A stretch of 64,000 nucleotides of DNA from Seison nebaliae (Eukaryota > Rotifera > Pararotatoria > Seisonacea > Seisonidae). Of this stretch, positions 25,243-40,000 are shown in pieces; position 1 is the first letter of the stretch; every line of letters begins with the position of its first letter. The DNA is taken from the NCBI GenBank assembly GCA_023231475.1, contig JALJEE010000537.1, positions 1-64,000 on the forward strand, written 5' to 3'. The notes beneath the pieces were generated by a model that saw only the letters and a list, made by a program, of their open reading frames with translations, did no database searches and was not told where the DNA came from. The translations under genes and the position numbers were made by a program.

Positions 25243-26065
25243 TCATTTAATCAATCCATCACTCTTCAATTTATCGATTAATTCATCGACTGATTCCAAT
25301 TTGATTCCAACACTTCTTTTCGGCGGTTCACTCACACCCAAATTCGTTTGTCTCTCGTCAAATTTGATATCTAATTCACTTAAGCTCGTTTTCTTCATCG
25401 GTTTCTTTTTCGCTTTCATGATATTGGGCAATGTAGCGTATCGTGGTTCGTTCAATCGTAAATCTGAACTGAAGACACAAGGCAAATCCATTTTGAGAGT
25501 TTGGAGACCACCGTCAACTTCTCTTGTGATTTGAACGGATTTCCCGTCGATTTTCACTTCACTTGCACAAGTGGCTTGTGGCCATCGGAGATAGCCAGCT
25601 GCCATAGCAGCTGTGTGTGAAGAATCGTCATCGATCGCTTGTTTCCCAACAATTAACATATCAACTTTTTCATTTTCTGCAATTTTCGAGAGAACTTTCG
25701 CAACATGAATCGGTTGTAATTTCTTCTCATTCTCCTCTTCACTCACTACACAATGAATTGCACGATCTGCCCCTATCAAATGTAAAGTAAATAAATTTTT
25801 TTTTATTTATTCTACGAGAAGAAATGAGACCTAAAGCTAAAGCATTACGTAATGTCTCTTGGGATTTGGTAGGACCACATGTTACACAGATCACTTCCTT
25901 AGCTATCTTCTTTTCTTTGAGACGAATGGCTTCTTCAATGGCGATCTCATCAAACGGATTCATCGAATGTTTCACACCTTGTGTCACTACTCCTAATCCA
26001 TTCGGTTTCACTTGAACTTTCACTGCATAGTCAATCACCCGTTTCACCCCGACAAGAATTCTCAT
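25243..26065 (-). CDS. ETFB: Electron transfer flavoprotein subunit beta
   Basis: Mitochondrial matrix partner of ETFA. It carries electrons from acyl-CoA dehydrogenases to ETF:ubiquinone oxidoreductase. Two exons, 26065-25831 and 25772-25243, with a 58-nt intron splitting ALG/ADR; 254 aa against 255 in human. Seen: [50 protein letters not shown] (AMP/FAD region), then [21 protein letters not shown], the recognition loop. It has no added targeting sequence, as is usual for ETFB. A possible acceptor (CCACACTTAG) lies about 58 nt before the ATG. It heads a closely spaced same-strand trio with the SH2-SH3 and Hsp70-like genes. Confidence 0.97.
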
Positions 26066-28440
26066 TATGATATGTATATGATATTTTGAATTTGCACTTC
26101 TTCCTGTTCCTCCGTCTCCCTAAGTGTGGAACGGCTCAAATTTCAATTTCTTTATCAGATCATTCGATTTAACAGGAAATTAATTTTTTTTAAATTTTTA
26201 TTTTTCCTTTTTAACCACCAAAATTCAATTTTGAAGATTATTTATGATATTCAATTTACGATTTTTGATGAATATTTATGATTTATAATTATGATTTTAT
26301 TTCAATTATATAATGGAATTAATTTTTAATTTTTACCAAACTTTTATTAAAAAATTAAATAGTTCCAACGTTTTTTTCTTTTCTTTATTTTATACGTACT
26401 AACACATAATAATAAAATTATAAGAAAGAAATTAGTGTTAGAAACCGTCTGAATTTCCATTAAATTTATTTAATATTAGCGATTATCGATAACACCAGAA
26501 GTAGGGAACAGTTTTGAGAGTTTCGAAAAAGTGTTGAGTTAATAAAAAATATTCATAATTTCAATTATGTTACTTATTCAGAGGAAATATGGTTCACCTC
26601 CAAAAAAGTTTTCTCTTCTCTTGAACAGTTTTGTTCTTCCTCTATTTCCATTGATTCATCGATTTGGGAGGAAGTATGCAATCATTCGCGCCCTAACGAT
26701 GTTTATGGGAATTATTTGGCAATCGGCAATGACTTTCTTATAATCTGGTGAATTAGAATGAATTCTCTTCGAAAAGTAATTGAATGAAATTTAATTATTT
26801 TAAATTGTCAGCAATTAATTCGAATTGATGGAAGGAAAGTATGGGCAGAATTGCTTTTGTTCATTCCCCGTGCACTCTTCTGCGTGTCATTGAATAACCG
26901 ATTACATTCCTATTAGAGATGAAGGAAAATTATTCGTATTTAATTATTCGGAACTAATGTAATATTTTTTGTATGTTGAGAAGGTTAAATTAAAAAAAGG
27001 AGAACACGTACATTTATGATCGAACGAATAAGTAATGCATTAAATCAAACTGACTGACTGACTGACGAAGAAATCAGTTCTCTTATCGGAATTAAGCTTT
27101 ACCGGAGAAACGAAAATCCATCATATCGTCTTATGTGAAAAGGAGAAAACGATTTTTTATTCAAGATGAATTGTTTTGCCTTTTTTTCCTGATGAATGAA
27201 CACCAAAAATAGCAATCAGTCGTCGAATGGAGTTCCATTGAAAAATTTATTCATAAAATTCTCTTATAATGTTCTCTCCCTAAAGACATGAAGATTCGTT
27301 TCACAAAATGGTCATATTATTACGATTAAGTCGAGATAAGATTCTTACCCTAGGAAAATTTCCAGCTGAACGACGAATGAAACGGAAACATTAATTTAGT
27401 GTGGATGATTTGAAGCATGTAACTTCATAATCGATTTGAATGAGACGATGTGTTTTTTTTTACTTTTATCTTTTTTTTTGAAAAGGAAAAACGATTCTCT
27501 TTAATAAATATTCCTGGTGAATTGGCATTAGTTGTGATAATCGAGTATCATATGACAAAATAAATGTGGTCGTTGTCTTATCAGCTCGAAGATATTGAAA
27601 AGGTAAAGAAATGATAAATAGAAAGAAATGGTTGGAAAGAATATTTACATAAAGAATTAGAATTAATAGAAAACTGAATGAATTGGAGAAACTTATTTTT
27701 CGAATCTTATTTGCACGAGAGGATTGTCTTTACTTCCTAGTCCACTAATTGTTAGTAGACTTTCCTAACGATATTCTCTTAATATGGAGACTAATCATTA
27801 ACGATAGGCAACTTAGTTAGATTATAAGTCGATCATATCTAATTCCTTTCTTCTAATCATCTCACCACCACAAGAGACCTGTTCTGATTACATTGACTCC
27901 AAAGAAAGGTAGGTAGAAATTTGTGCATTCGTCTGAATGAAGAACAATGTCAGATAATTATATTGAGAATGTTCGATTCATTTTTTGTTCTTGGAAGTCA
28001 CACGGAAAAAAGGAGGAAAATGATAAGGGGAAAGGTGATAAATATAATTGTTATAAATGTGAAATGTCGAGGTTATAGTGGAGAGAGGGAATATAATAGG
28101 AGTAATAATTATTGCTATTACTTCATTTGAAGTAAAATGGAGGAGTAACTAACTAGTAGTCCTCGAAAAAAATATCAGCAGATGTAGATTAGAAAGGAAG
28201 AATTTGAGGAGGAACTCTAGTACTTTGTGCGAAGTATTGGTATCAAGTACCACCTATATTTCTACCGCTTCTTTCGTTACATGATATGTGCTCAGAATTT
28301 ATTGTATAATGAGAAAGATCATGGAAATAATAAGAATTACACTATATAGAATGATTATATGTTTCCAGTCAGTTATCTACTCATCCATCCATGGAACTCG
28401 AGTTGACTATTGCCTTGTGTAAAGATAATTATTTGTGTTT

Positions 28441-28468
28441 GTGCAGTGTGTGTGCAGAGAATGTGCAG
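28441..28468. repeat. Three GTGCAG boxes at exactly 11-bp spacing
   Basis: GTGCAG starts at 28441, 28452 and 28463, one DNA turn apart. The sequence between the boxes differs, so it is not a plain tandem repeat. Confidence 0.6.
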
Positions 28469-29144
28469 AAAATGTTTGGTGATTATTATAAAGAAATTTC
28501 ATTCACTCACTCCTTCGATCTATCTATGTCGGTATCTTTATGTTAATATTGATGATTGGGAAGATATGAAATAATAGAAAGTTCGTCCGACTATCTATAT
28601 ATTGATTTGTTGATAAGGAAATGTAAGGAAATTCCACTTTGTGTATCGTATTGACGAATGCATATCGACATTATCAGAAGAAATGCATATTTTTCGATTG
28701 GAATAATAAGAATCGTAATAATTCTTTTCGAATAACTGGAATGCAAATATTAATAATAATAATGACAACAATAACAACAATGATTGTCAGTAACTTCTTC
28801 CTAATATCAATGCACTTATTGCTTGATACTTATCAACCTTCTTACTTCATCTCACAAATTATATATTTCCTTCCTACCTTTCCATTTAACTGATTTTGAT
28901 CGATTCTTCTTTTATCAAATTACACCTCCACAATCCATGGAAATCTATTGAAAGCATCTCGTCAAATTATCTAGTTGGAATTTCCAGTCCCACTCAGTTG
29001 ACCAGGAAGATCATGCTCAAATTTCTAACAGAATCAAATATGATCAATATAATTTCGTGCAATACAAGTAATTCGTCGGAGAAGACAATTCATAAAATTT
29101 ATTAATAACTTCCATTACGCGGACATCTGATGTGATTAGTTCTT

Positions 29145-29163
29145 GTGCACTGAATCGGTGCAC
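29145..29163. repeat. GTGCAC pair, 13-bp period
   Basis: Two perfect GTGCAC boxes at 29145-29150 and 29158-29163. Both are palindromic hexamers and are separated by TGAATCG. Confidence 0.55.
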
Positions 29164-31070
29164 ATGTACAATACGTAACTCATATGGGCAGAAGGCGATA
29201 TGTTATTGATTGATTGATAAATAGAGTCGATTGGAACTTCATGTTTTTTTATTAAAAGAAAAGAATGTTTATAGGAAGGAGGAAAAAGTGCCGTGGGGTA
29301 TTCTACGAACTAACTGTGCCAACTGCACAAACCGTCAAGTTACAATTAGTGGGAGTTATTGTTCAATTTATGATGTTTTCGGATGATTTATCTGAAAAGA
29401 AAAATATGAAATGAGATAAATCGAAGAACTAATTATAAATATATCTATCTAGAAGAAGATTCTTTTTTCTCCGCACACAATATCTTCATTCAAACCATTT
29501 CTTACTCATATCGGAAAGGAATTTCATCAACCGGATATATCAGATGTTGTTCCTCAATCCGAATTCAATTATCTCAATCTCTTCCATATACGGTTGTCGC
29601 TGCGATTTAATTCGGTGAAGAAAAGAAATATGAATGAGAAATTTTTGAGGAATTGTTTATGAATGGTCATATTGATCAGCATTGGATCGATTCGTAATAT
29701 TAATCGATTATCAACAGAATAGGAAGTTAATTTACTTAAACTAACGTTCAGAAGAATTGTTCGGTTAAATCAATATTTGTCTATGATTATTCGAACAATC
29801 CTGGAAGGTGGACATACGCACAAATGAATTGTTGGGGAACTGTAAAACTTTTACAAATTCAGTTGAGAAGAATTCCAATATGCATATTCAAGAGCATCAG
29901 AATAAAAAATTAATCTTTCTTCTTTTTCAAATCGTTCCGTTCGTTGAATACAGATGAGCATATCATATGCACAAATGTATACCTCCCAACTCCACCACTT
30001 CATTCGTCCTACACAACATGGACATGTGATGATGATGATGATGATGATGGTATTCCATCAGAATTATTTTATTCGTATAAATTATTTGAATGAATTCATC
30101 AGTTCTCCTCCTTTGCACATCTCTCCCATCTCAATTATGTGTGTGTGTGTGGGTGAGTGTGTGGAGAAAGCAGTTTTTTTATTCGATGCACATGAACAAT
30201 TACAGAATATGTAACTATATGAACAATAGTTCGTTTGATTGCATTTTCTATAATTGTCCGACGATAAATTTGCATGTCAACCAAACTTTCAATTAGGGAA
30301 ACATTCACACATTCCCACCCAATTCCAATGCATCTGATTAATCGTTATAAGATGTAAGTTTTGATGTTGACAACTGGAATGATTTGGTGGAGAATGTTAA
30401 TCTTTCTATGACGGAAATGAACAAACGTCTAAAACAGCATTCCTATAAAACATTTTCTCGTCTCAGCCAGATGTAGTAGGAATGATTCGACGATTATTAT
30501 GATTTATTATCTTCTCCAATTTATTGTTCACCATCAAGTAACCATCAAATAAATAGCGCCCGTTTCCCCTTCCATTAGTCGAACAGGAAATTTATGAATA
30601 TTCTCCCCATTTACCTTGTTCGTTCTATAATAATCATAAAATTTCAACGTTTCTTTTTCATCCTACAAATGTTCATTCCAATTTGCCACTTAATCGCAGT
30701 TAATATCGAGTGAATTGGTTGAATGAATTTGTAATTAGAAATCAATTGGAACAAATGTAAGAATAATATCGATGTATCATTTCATAAAGGACTTCTTCAT
30801 TCACACTTCAATTCTATCTCAACATCGAGTATGAAATGACTAATTCCTTAAAACACAATACCAAAGAAGTATGGCTACCAGTTCTTTGTTCCGAAGTTCA
30901 ACAATCTAAAAAATTGACATCTTATAAAATCAACATTTTCAATAAACTTTTGCTCAATATCTTCCTTTCAGTTAGTTCGATTTATTATAATTCATTATAT
31001 ATCGATTAATAATACAAATTAAAATTTAAAAAATTTTTTATTCAAATTAAATTTTTTCATATTTTTATAG

Positions 31071-34000
31071 TCGAAAGAATATGGCGTTACATTGTTCTCA
31101 ACAATTTGTAACATTTTCGATTTATTGGAAACCGATTATTTTGGACTATCATACATCAACGATAACATAGTTGTTCGATTTCTTTCTATAAAATTTTCAT
31201 TTTTTCTAAATTTGTTTCTATTCAGCATTGGATTGAATCCGAGAAATTGTTGATGGATCATAATATTCCAAAGAATTGTATCATCCAATTTTCCGTCCGT
31301 TTCTATCCAGCCGATCCTGGACAACTGGAAGAAGATTTGACTCGGTATAATTTTTTTATGCAAACTTGACTAATATTAATTTAATTCAACAATTTTTAAT
31401 TGAATCAGATTCTTTTTCGGTTTACAAATTCAATTAGATCTGCGCAATGGTGATTTATCCTGTTCGGATAATACTGCCGCATTGTTGATCTCATATTTGC
31501 TCCAAGGTTTTTTTCTGTCAATCATTCCATCTTTAATTTCATCCGTCATAAAATTGTCGTTCCCTTGTCATCTGATAGCTGAGTTGGGCGATTACGATGA
31601 AAAGAACGAAGTCAAATATAAGCAATGTCTGGAACAGTTAATTGAAAACAATAATTTGGAGAAGACGAATATTGCTCAAAGTAGTTATCGAATTATCGAA
31701 TATTATCATTCACATAAGTTTTATTCCATTCCTTATTCCATTCTAATCATTCAATTCCAGAGGACAGACATCTGATGATGCTGATTTGAATCTGTTAGAT
31801 ATTGCGAGAAAGATCGATGTTTATGGACTGAAATTCTACAGCTCAAAAGTTTCCATTTCTAAATTGTTGTTCGTAAAGTTTCTTATTTCCATACGAATTC
31901 TATTTATTATCAGGATTCGAATGGAATACCATTATCATTAGCTGTTTCACATGCCGGTGTCCTTATCTTCCAATGCCACACAAAAATTAATACATTCTCT
32001 TGGGCAAAGATCGGTAAATTATGTTTCAAACATAAGAGATTCATCATTCGAATGAAATGTGATTCATCCTCTACATCTGTTACTTTTTTTCTAATAATTT
32101 ATGTTAATGAAATCTCCTCACAGAAAAAATATGAGTCTGCCGAATTCCTTTTTCAAAAACGAGACGAAGCTAAATGTTTTTGGAAACGTTGCATTGAACA
32201 TCATTCCTTTTTTCGCTGCTTCACCATCTTCAACAACAACCAATTGACGAATACTCATGAAATAATTAAATTATCTTTCAAGAACACCTTCTTGAACAAA
32301 CAGAACAAATCGAAATATAAGTTTAATTTATTATCGAACCGATTCGTATTTTTCACTTCGACAGGTATTGGGGTCGTACACAGAAAGAATTGATGGAATA
32401 TTCCCGCACCAAATCCATCACAAGACGAAGTGACGAAACTCTAAAAAATCTTCGAGAGATTTTCACTTTACAGAAAACTTTGTCTTATGCAATTTATCTG
32501 AAAGACAAAAATTGTTTTACAAGTTCCGACAAAATCCTCAATGTCTCTCACATCAACATGAATGAATGTGGTGGTAAGAAACCGGTTCCAAGAATGAAAA
32601 GTGACATATCCAATTCGATAGATAAGTCAGTAATTTTTGTGTTTCATTCAAAAATCGAACGTTATTCCAATTATAGTTCTCTTGGAAAGGAGATGAATGA
32701 AGAGATTCCAATTACAAGAAAAACTTTTTCCACGACAGAAGGAATCATCGATATGGAAAGATTAGGATGTTCGACATTCGGTTCTCGAACATTGGACAGT
32801 TGCAATAAAACCAATTCGATTGATCAATCATCAACCACTTCGTCTTTATCGAAAGAGGATGAAAATGAATGTGTATTGATGGATAACGGTTTGTTCTATT
32901 TTCTATTTAATTTATTACAAAATTTCAAATGAAATATTTACAAATTACAAAATGAGAGAATGGAATAATATTTGAACTTTGATGAGAAGTTATGAACAAA
33001 GTAGAATTAATTATGTATTATATTTAATTAAATGGGAATTACTTAATAATATTATCTTTCCATTCGTTATTATGCGAAATGTACAAATTACTGCCGTGCA
33101 TATTAAGTAGGGGAAAGATATTGTGTTAATTAGATTGATCATTGGATATGAAGTAGGAATGACTTATTAGGAGTTTCATCCTGATGGGGAAAAATGTATG
33201 TGACCTTGTCGGATGGAACAGAAATATTATTTCTTTCCGAAAACATATCAACCCAATCCATGAATGTATTAAGTTAGTGAAACAAAATAATTGAAGAAGA
33301 TGGAAGATAATCAGCATTCTATTCATTCATTTCCTATATGAATTACATTTGAAAATCGATTTTCATTCCCTTCCTTCTTACACATCACTAATTCTCATCG
33401 AAATCATGCGGTGTCACTCGTTTCACGTAACGTCATTCATTCGAACATTATAAGAGATTGTTGGATCACCGATCGATAATAGAGTGATAGAATAATGCCA
33501 AATTATCACCAGGAAACTTCTTCGGATTCGATTAGAACTGTTTACCGAATAATTGACAGCGATAGCAACGTATTATCTTACGAATATATAATAACAACAT
33601 TCCAAACTACATTTGACATCACTGAAACGACTGACACATGTGAAACATCGGATCGTTATAGCATTCCCTTAATCGATAACATAGTTAGAGGTAAAAAGGA
33701 AATTGAAGATAATGGTATTGTTAATGGAGATGGAAGTCGAACGAGTTACAGATGTGCAAACAATCTGCACATTCCAAATAATAGTAATTCCAATAACGAT
33801 ACAAAGAGGATTGAGGCACCAAATGGGAAATTGATCTCAGCTAAAAAGTCGAGAGATGTGCAATATGAAAAAATATCGACCAATATCGAACAGCCCGCTT
33901 ATCACAATTTGACGAATGCTACATCGCATACTAATGACATATCATATATTGATGATGATGATGACGATAATGATTTGAAAGTGGAATTGGCATGATCAAA

Positions 34001-37000
34001 CTTATAATTTCATCCCTCTCAATTTTATATATTCAAGATCATTCATCGTCCAAAAAATGATTTCTCAAGTGATTCCATAATGACGGACGATATTAAAATT
34101 GTGCAGAATTTCTCATCGCAAATAAAATCATTAATTTCTCTTTCACAACTCTCATCAACTTAAACTATTCACCATCATAACTACTTTCCCACTGACTCCA
34201 CGTTAATGTATTCCAAATACATTCTCCTGAAGTCTCATCTCAAAATTGTGGTGTAGTTTCCAATTGTAAATTAATATTCTCCAAACCAACAGAGCAGTAA
34301 CTGGAGTAATAATAAAAAATTTTATAGTCCAATTTTCTTATGAATTTTCTAATATATATATTTATATCGATATTCTATCGATGATGATAATATGCGAATC
34401 CATTTCTTTCCCCATACAACTCGTTATTAATCGTTTTTTTCACCATAAAGAAAAAACGGATGTAATAATTGAATAACTACATAACAATAGTTTCTGTTCA
34501 TTTATTTTCTTCGTTAATTTCCTCCTTATTATAGTTTCATTCGATATCTGTGCACTGAATGTGCACTTATAAGAATACACGTATTTTTCTCTTACGTATT
34601 TGTGAATAGGTACCAAAGAATTTCCAGCGGATGTTCTTCCCCTCCTCATCATAAAAGTTAATAATGAAGAAATAGTTTGGGAAGAAGAAAGGGAAATTCG
34701 CCAGAATCGAGAACAATATCTTTCATCTTTATTGAATACATGCCAGTGAGCAACGGTTATTGTGAGCTAATGGCTATTTATAATGCATTGAACTGTCTTC
34801 TTTTATGAATTATTCTTCGCTGTTCCAGATGTAGTTTCATTAGTATTCATCACATTTCACCACTCAATGAATTATCGGTCAATACATCATTAGAATTTCA
34901 ATCAATGTTGAAGGAACGAACATTCCCCTCCCAACATTAATTCAAAACGACATTAGAATGATAATAAATCTTTCTCAATCATTTCTTGTAGTTAATTGGA
35001 TTGTTAAACGACGACAACGAATCGCTTATTCTTCAACAATGAGATTTATGTCTGCTCATTTGTTAATTTAGAAGCAGATTCATCGTCTTCATTTTCAATT
35101 AAATATTCATCTTTACTACCCAAACTAGCCATCTGTCCGACAATAATTTTCTTCTAGTACTGTCATATACAATCAGTTCATATGTCCTCCATTACTTATG
35201 TTAATTCTTCCCGCAAAACATACTTCAATCCACTCGCTCATTTCAGAACTATGTCACTCGACAACTTTCTCCTTCCAAATTTTTGAATACATTCCCATCA
35301 TTATTATTTTCATGAATCTCATAGCATTAATGATAGTGTGTCGAAAAATTATGTTCTTGAAATATTTCTCTCATATTCACTTCTAATTATTCGACTGATT
35401 TATTGGAAAAATTCCATTAAAATTCCTGATAATTTTCTTTTGGAGTAGTATCTTAACAATTCTTATCGAAAATCGTCGCCATCATTACGATTAGGTTAAA
35501 GAGTGATTCATTTAAAAGGTGCATAAATTTGTCATTGTCTTCCTCTCATCATCGATTTGCTGTTCCATCTCACCTTCCTCACTTCAACGAAGGGAAACTG
35601 TAGGAAATCTTTTTGAATTACTTCCTTAAACCGAATGGACAATCACACGCGAAAATTCGGATTTTTGTTTGATAAAGAAAACAATCTTACGTCTATAATA
35701 ACAACAGAACATAAACTTCCATTCATCACGGAAGTTAACGATGACATGAGGCTGCCAGGAACAGAATGATTGTAGCAAATTTACAAATGATTGTTTGTTT
35801 CTTACACCGAATTATATTGTGTGGCCGGGAGAGCAAGTCCTATGTGTATGGTGGCCCAGTTACTGAGGAATTATTGGTTAGCAAACACAAATTGCGGAGG
35901 GTTCTTCTACAGTGACTCCGAAATGTTTTAAATAATTTCTATTTGATGTTCTTTCTATACACACACACACACACACACTCATACACATACAGCACACTGA
36001 GACACACACCGACAATTCCATTCACATGTTACGTAAAGGTTTTCCTTATTTCGTTCCTTCTTATTTTGTAGTAAATTGGGAAGCCGTTCTAATTATTTGT
36101 ACCTTCTCACCACATGTGTTTGGGAAGAATTTAACAGTATTACAAGATTCTTATTAGAGCACAATACAGGAAATATGATGGAACATATTCTCATCAATTA
36201 TTTCACTTTCCTTCCCTGAGATTCATACATTCCAAATACCTACTACTTTACCTAATGCACAATGGTTTTTAGAGAATTAAATAATAGTTTCCTACAACCA
36301 AATAGAGTCGTGCTTTATCTTTCTTTCCATCCTGACGGAAATTTGGGGGATTAAATGAACAGATACATTTGTCTAATAAGCGACTGTAGTAATAATGATT
36401 TTCTTTATTAATGTTTTTGGATGAGCAGCATTTAAGTTATCGCCAATAATCAGTCGATGTCGAGGGAGAGGAGGAAAGATGGAAAGAAGAAGTTCATGTA
36501 GAATGTTTTCTAATACAGGGCATCGCACAACATCTGAACATAATGTGTATTCATGTTTTTCTCAAATTGAACTTAAACATGAAATATTGGAAATTAATTA
36601 TTTTTTTCAAAGAATCCAACTCGAATACGTAAAGCATAAACATGGTAGCTGATTGTGATAGAAATGGAAGAATTATGTGGAACTCATTTACTGTTCCAAC
36701 TTCCGGCCACTACATACTAATAGAAAAATTTCCGTTAAGTAATTGGTAAGAAGTTTAGCATGTCGAATTCTTTGTTGTTTTCGAGACGAACTTTCCTCCT
36801 TCTAATTTTCTAATGATATTCCTTAGCAATTTACTCTCGTTAGTCTATTATCTTCTCAGGGACATAAATTCCATACGTATTTATGAATACACATGACCTA
36901 ATGATAGGTTTAATGAAATTTTCCAGATGATTTCTCTTTCAATTCAGTTAACTGAATGATGTTATTCCATTAAATTATCTAATTCTTTTTCAACATTCCC

Positions 37001-40000
37001 ATTCTCATTTAATGAACTTCCATTGTTTGCAATCGGTTTCAAATGGAAGATGAAAAGGAAATGTAACATTTAACATCAAGGCGAAGAAGTTGGTATGATA
37101 AAAGTATGCACGATATCTAACTACCTATAAAGTCATAAAAAATATTGACTGTTACGTATATTCCCTAAATTATTCCGATGGGTTTCCATTGTGTTGTATG
37201 TGAGAGATTCACACTCCTTCTACACATCAACATGGAAGTGTAAAGATTCGTTATTTTTTTGTGAGATGGAAGAAAGGAGAATTTAAGTGTGTATATTGTT
37301 TATCGTGACGTCTTCCCGTTTATGCAGTGTTTATGCACTTTAATCTTTTTTCCATCATTCTTTATTTCTTTATTATTATTTCTTTTTCTTTAGTTCGATG
37401 ATTTGGAGCATTGTTCCGCTATACGACAAGCAGTTGCCAAATATTACACTTATTAATGTAATGTGATAAATAAATTGGCTATGTATTTCTACTGTCAGTC
37501 AGTCAGTCATTCAGTTAGTGATGCCACTATACATACATATATATATATCTTAGCAATATATTCTGAAATGATGATGATGGTGATGGTGGCGGTGGTTGGG
37601 AATGAAGTTTGGGAGAATTGGTCTGTTACTTCCATGTACATGTGTAGTTTGTAATTAATTGTATTCTTATATAACTCATATGAGACATATGATAGAGAAT
37701 GTAAGAGAATGAATCGACTAAACTCACAGAAGAATAATACGAAGAAATAAAATGAATAATTTATCGATAGTCGACTGCTGTTTGTGCACTATATGTGCAC
37801 CGACTATACATGGCGGCCTATCTTCCTTCCATGAATAATATATTTTTGGTGCATCTCTCTTAATATAATAAATTACAACAATAGTTATTGTGATAAGATT
37901 AGTATATTAAATGAATTCTTCGAATTCTTTCCACCATGTACACTGGATGATCTAATAATAATCTCTCCCTCTTTCCATTCGCATGATTATTGAAAGATGA
38001 ACGAACAAACGTGTTCACGAATACAATGATGTGTTTATGTAGAAATCATTTCTCCATTATCAATAACTTATCATCTCACTTATTTTCGGATTTAATTTTC
38101 GGATGAATTCAATTCCTCATTATTTATCTTACATGATCATTGTGATTTTCTCCTTAAAATATCAACCTAAAAGAAGAATTCTCAATCTATGTCTTCTTAC
38201 GTTTTCTTCTTATTGATAATCGAGAATCGAATAATACATCTGCCATACATGTCTCTCCTAACGTAATATTCGGCATATCAAGGCAATATATTGGGAAGCG
38301 TACATCGGCATCTGTTGGTAAGAGAATATTCGCGTAGCACTCCCATTATATCAATCTTCATTTCTCCGACTTATTCCAATACATCTCCTCTATTAAATTT
38401 CCCGTTTCGTTCATTAAATCGCATTAGATTCGATGAGAATTCAATTTGGAGAACAATAATCACCCGTATCAATAGCTGAACCTTCGTCATGCAATGTCCC
38501 CATTAACGATTCCCACCTTTGTTCTCGATGGAAATAGTTCCATAAATGACCTTGAGTTATTCCACCAAATCATATTGGAAACAGAGGAAAAATCTTATGT
38601 AATTAGTAGCCAACGAAAAGCAAATTTCATCGTTGACAATTTCCCTTCGAAAAAAAACTTTACCTCTTAATGTTAGACTCGTATGTGCTGAAATTCCTTT
38701 TAAAAATCATTTATTGTGAATTTATGAAAGATACTCGAAATCATTAGTCATAAAATATTATACTAAATTATTTATTTAATTCTTTTATCGTCCTGTCCCC
38801 GTTCCCAACGATAATATGTTTCCTTGAAATAAAACTCGTTAAGAAATCATCTCTCACTTTTCTATCAATAATTTCACACTATTTCAATTTATATCCACAA
38901 TTGTATTCTCATCAGAATTAAACTATTTAGATTTAACTCAATTCTATTTAGTGATAATTTTTAAAAAATTATTACTTATTTTTCAAAAATTGATAATATT
39001 TTGTTTGATAAAATTTATAGAATTTTCATCGCAACATAATTTCATTTCTGAAGAAAAGTAAATTTTTTTCGAAGTTTCCTTTAAGTATGTGAGAAGAGAA
39101 AGGTGAGGAGAAAGTATCAAGTTCGAAATTGCGAAGATATGTGTTGAAAGAGTATCGGTTTAATTCGATCTTCAAATTAGTTTATGTAATTATCAATAAT
39201 AATTGAATTATTCAACATTAAGACAAATATTGATTTATCCTTATTTACTCTATTCTAATCAATGCTTATTATTAAGTTATATACAGAAGAAAGTAAATAT
39301 GTCATGTTTGGAGAATGAAGAGAAATTCTTTTTATTCTTATTTCCGATTGTTTGATTGTCGACGATTTTTCTGAAGACAACCAATTCATTTACTCCTTGT
39401 CTCCATTTTCTTTCTAATGATTTTTCTCATAAATTTTTTATAGAAAAAGATTGCGAGAACCAATTAGCGAACTGGTCGGATAATCAGCGAAATATCGTCG
39501 ACCGTCAATTAGAAGATGATGACTTCCATTTGAACGATCATTTATCGAGAAATGCACATGACGAACTGAAAAACAGAATCGAATTCGAATATCGACAACA
39601 ACCGGAACAGAAGGAAATCGAACGTTTTCAGTATTGCGAGCCCATTGATCAACAACAACAATTAATTAAGAGAAATAATCGTTACGAGAATAATCAATTT
39701 TATTCATGTCATTCAACCGATGCTCTTGTCAAATCAGGCAACCAACTTAATCATTATCAATCATATTGTCATCCATCAAATGAGATTGTTTCTTGTAAAT
39801 CGTCAAATACTTTAGACTATAAGAAATATGAATGTTTAACTCAACCGAATCTCTTCCAGAATGGGTATCATACATGTCCAAAAGACGAGAAGATCATCAA
39901 ACTGATTTCACCCGATTCGAATCGACCGAAAAAATCGTTTGAAATTATTAATGATCGAAAAGTCAATTTCGATTATTTGACTAATTTGAGAAGTGTCATC

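Larger units (their letters stand above)
26066..31070. other. 5-kb region upstream of the FARP gene; first FARP exon not located
   Basis: No clear coding exon seen. It must contain the missing first exon(s) of the FARP gene unless these lie in ETFB's flank. It holds a three-fold GTGCAG array (28441-28468), a GTGCAC pair (29145-29163), a TGAC tetranucleotide run (27049-27066), and GAT and GT repeats (30027-30050, 30138-30164). Confidence 0.4.
32889..39443 (+). other. 6.5-kb intron of the FARP gene
   Basis: The donor after ...MDN (G|GTTTGT) and the acceptor TTTTTTATAG at 39443 join in phase 1. It is about 100 times longer than the other introns here. It contains an intact ORF at 33495-33995, GTGCAC pairs at 34550-34566 and 37784-37800, an AC run near 35959-35978 and a GTCA run near 37492-37510. 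I see no other exon. Confidence 0.7.

Noticed and set aside
35821-35860. Possible tRNA-like segment
   Set aside because: No complete cloverleaf could be drawn and the B-box sequence is absent.
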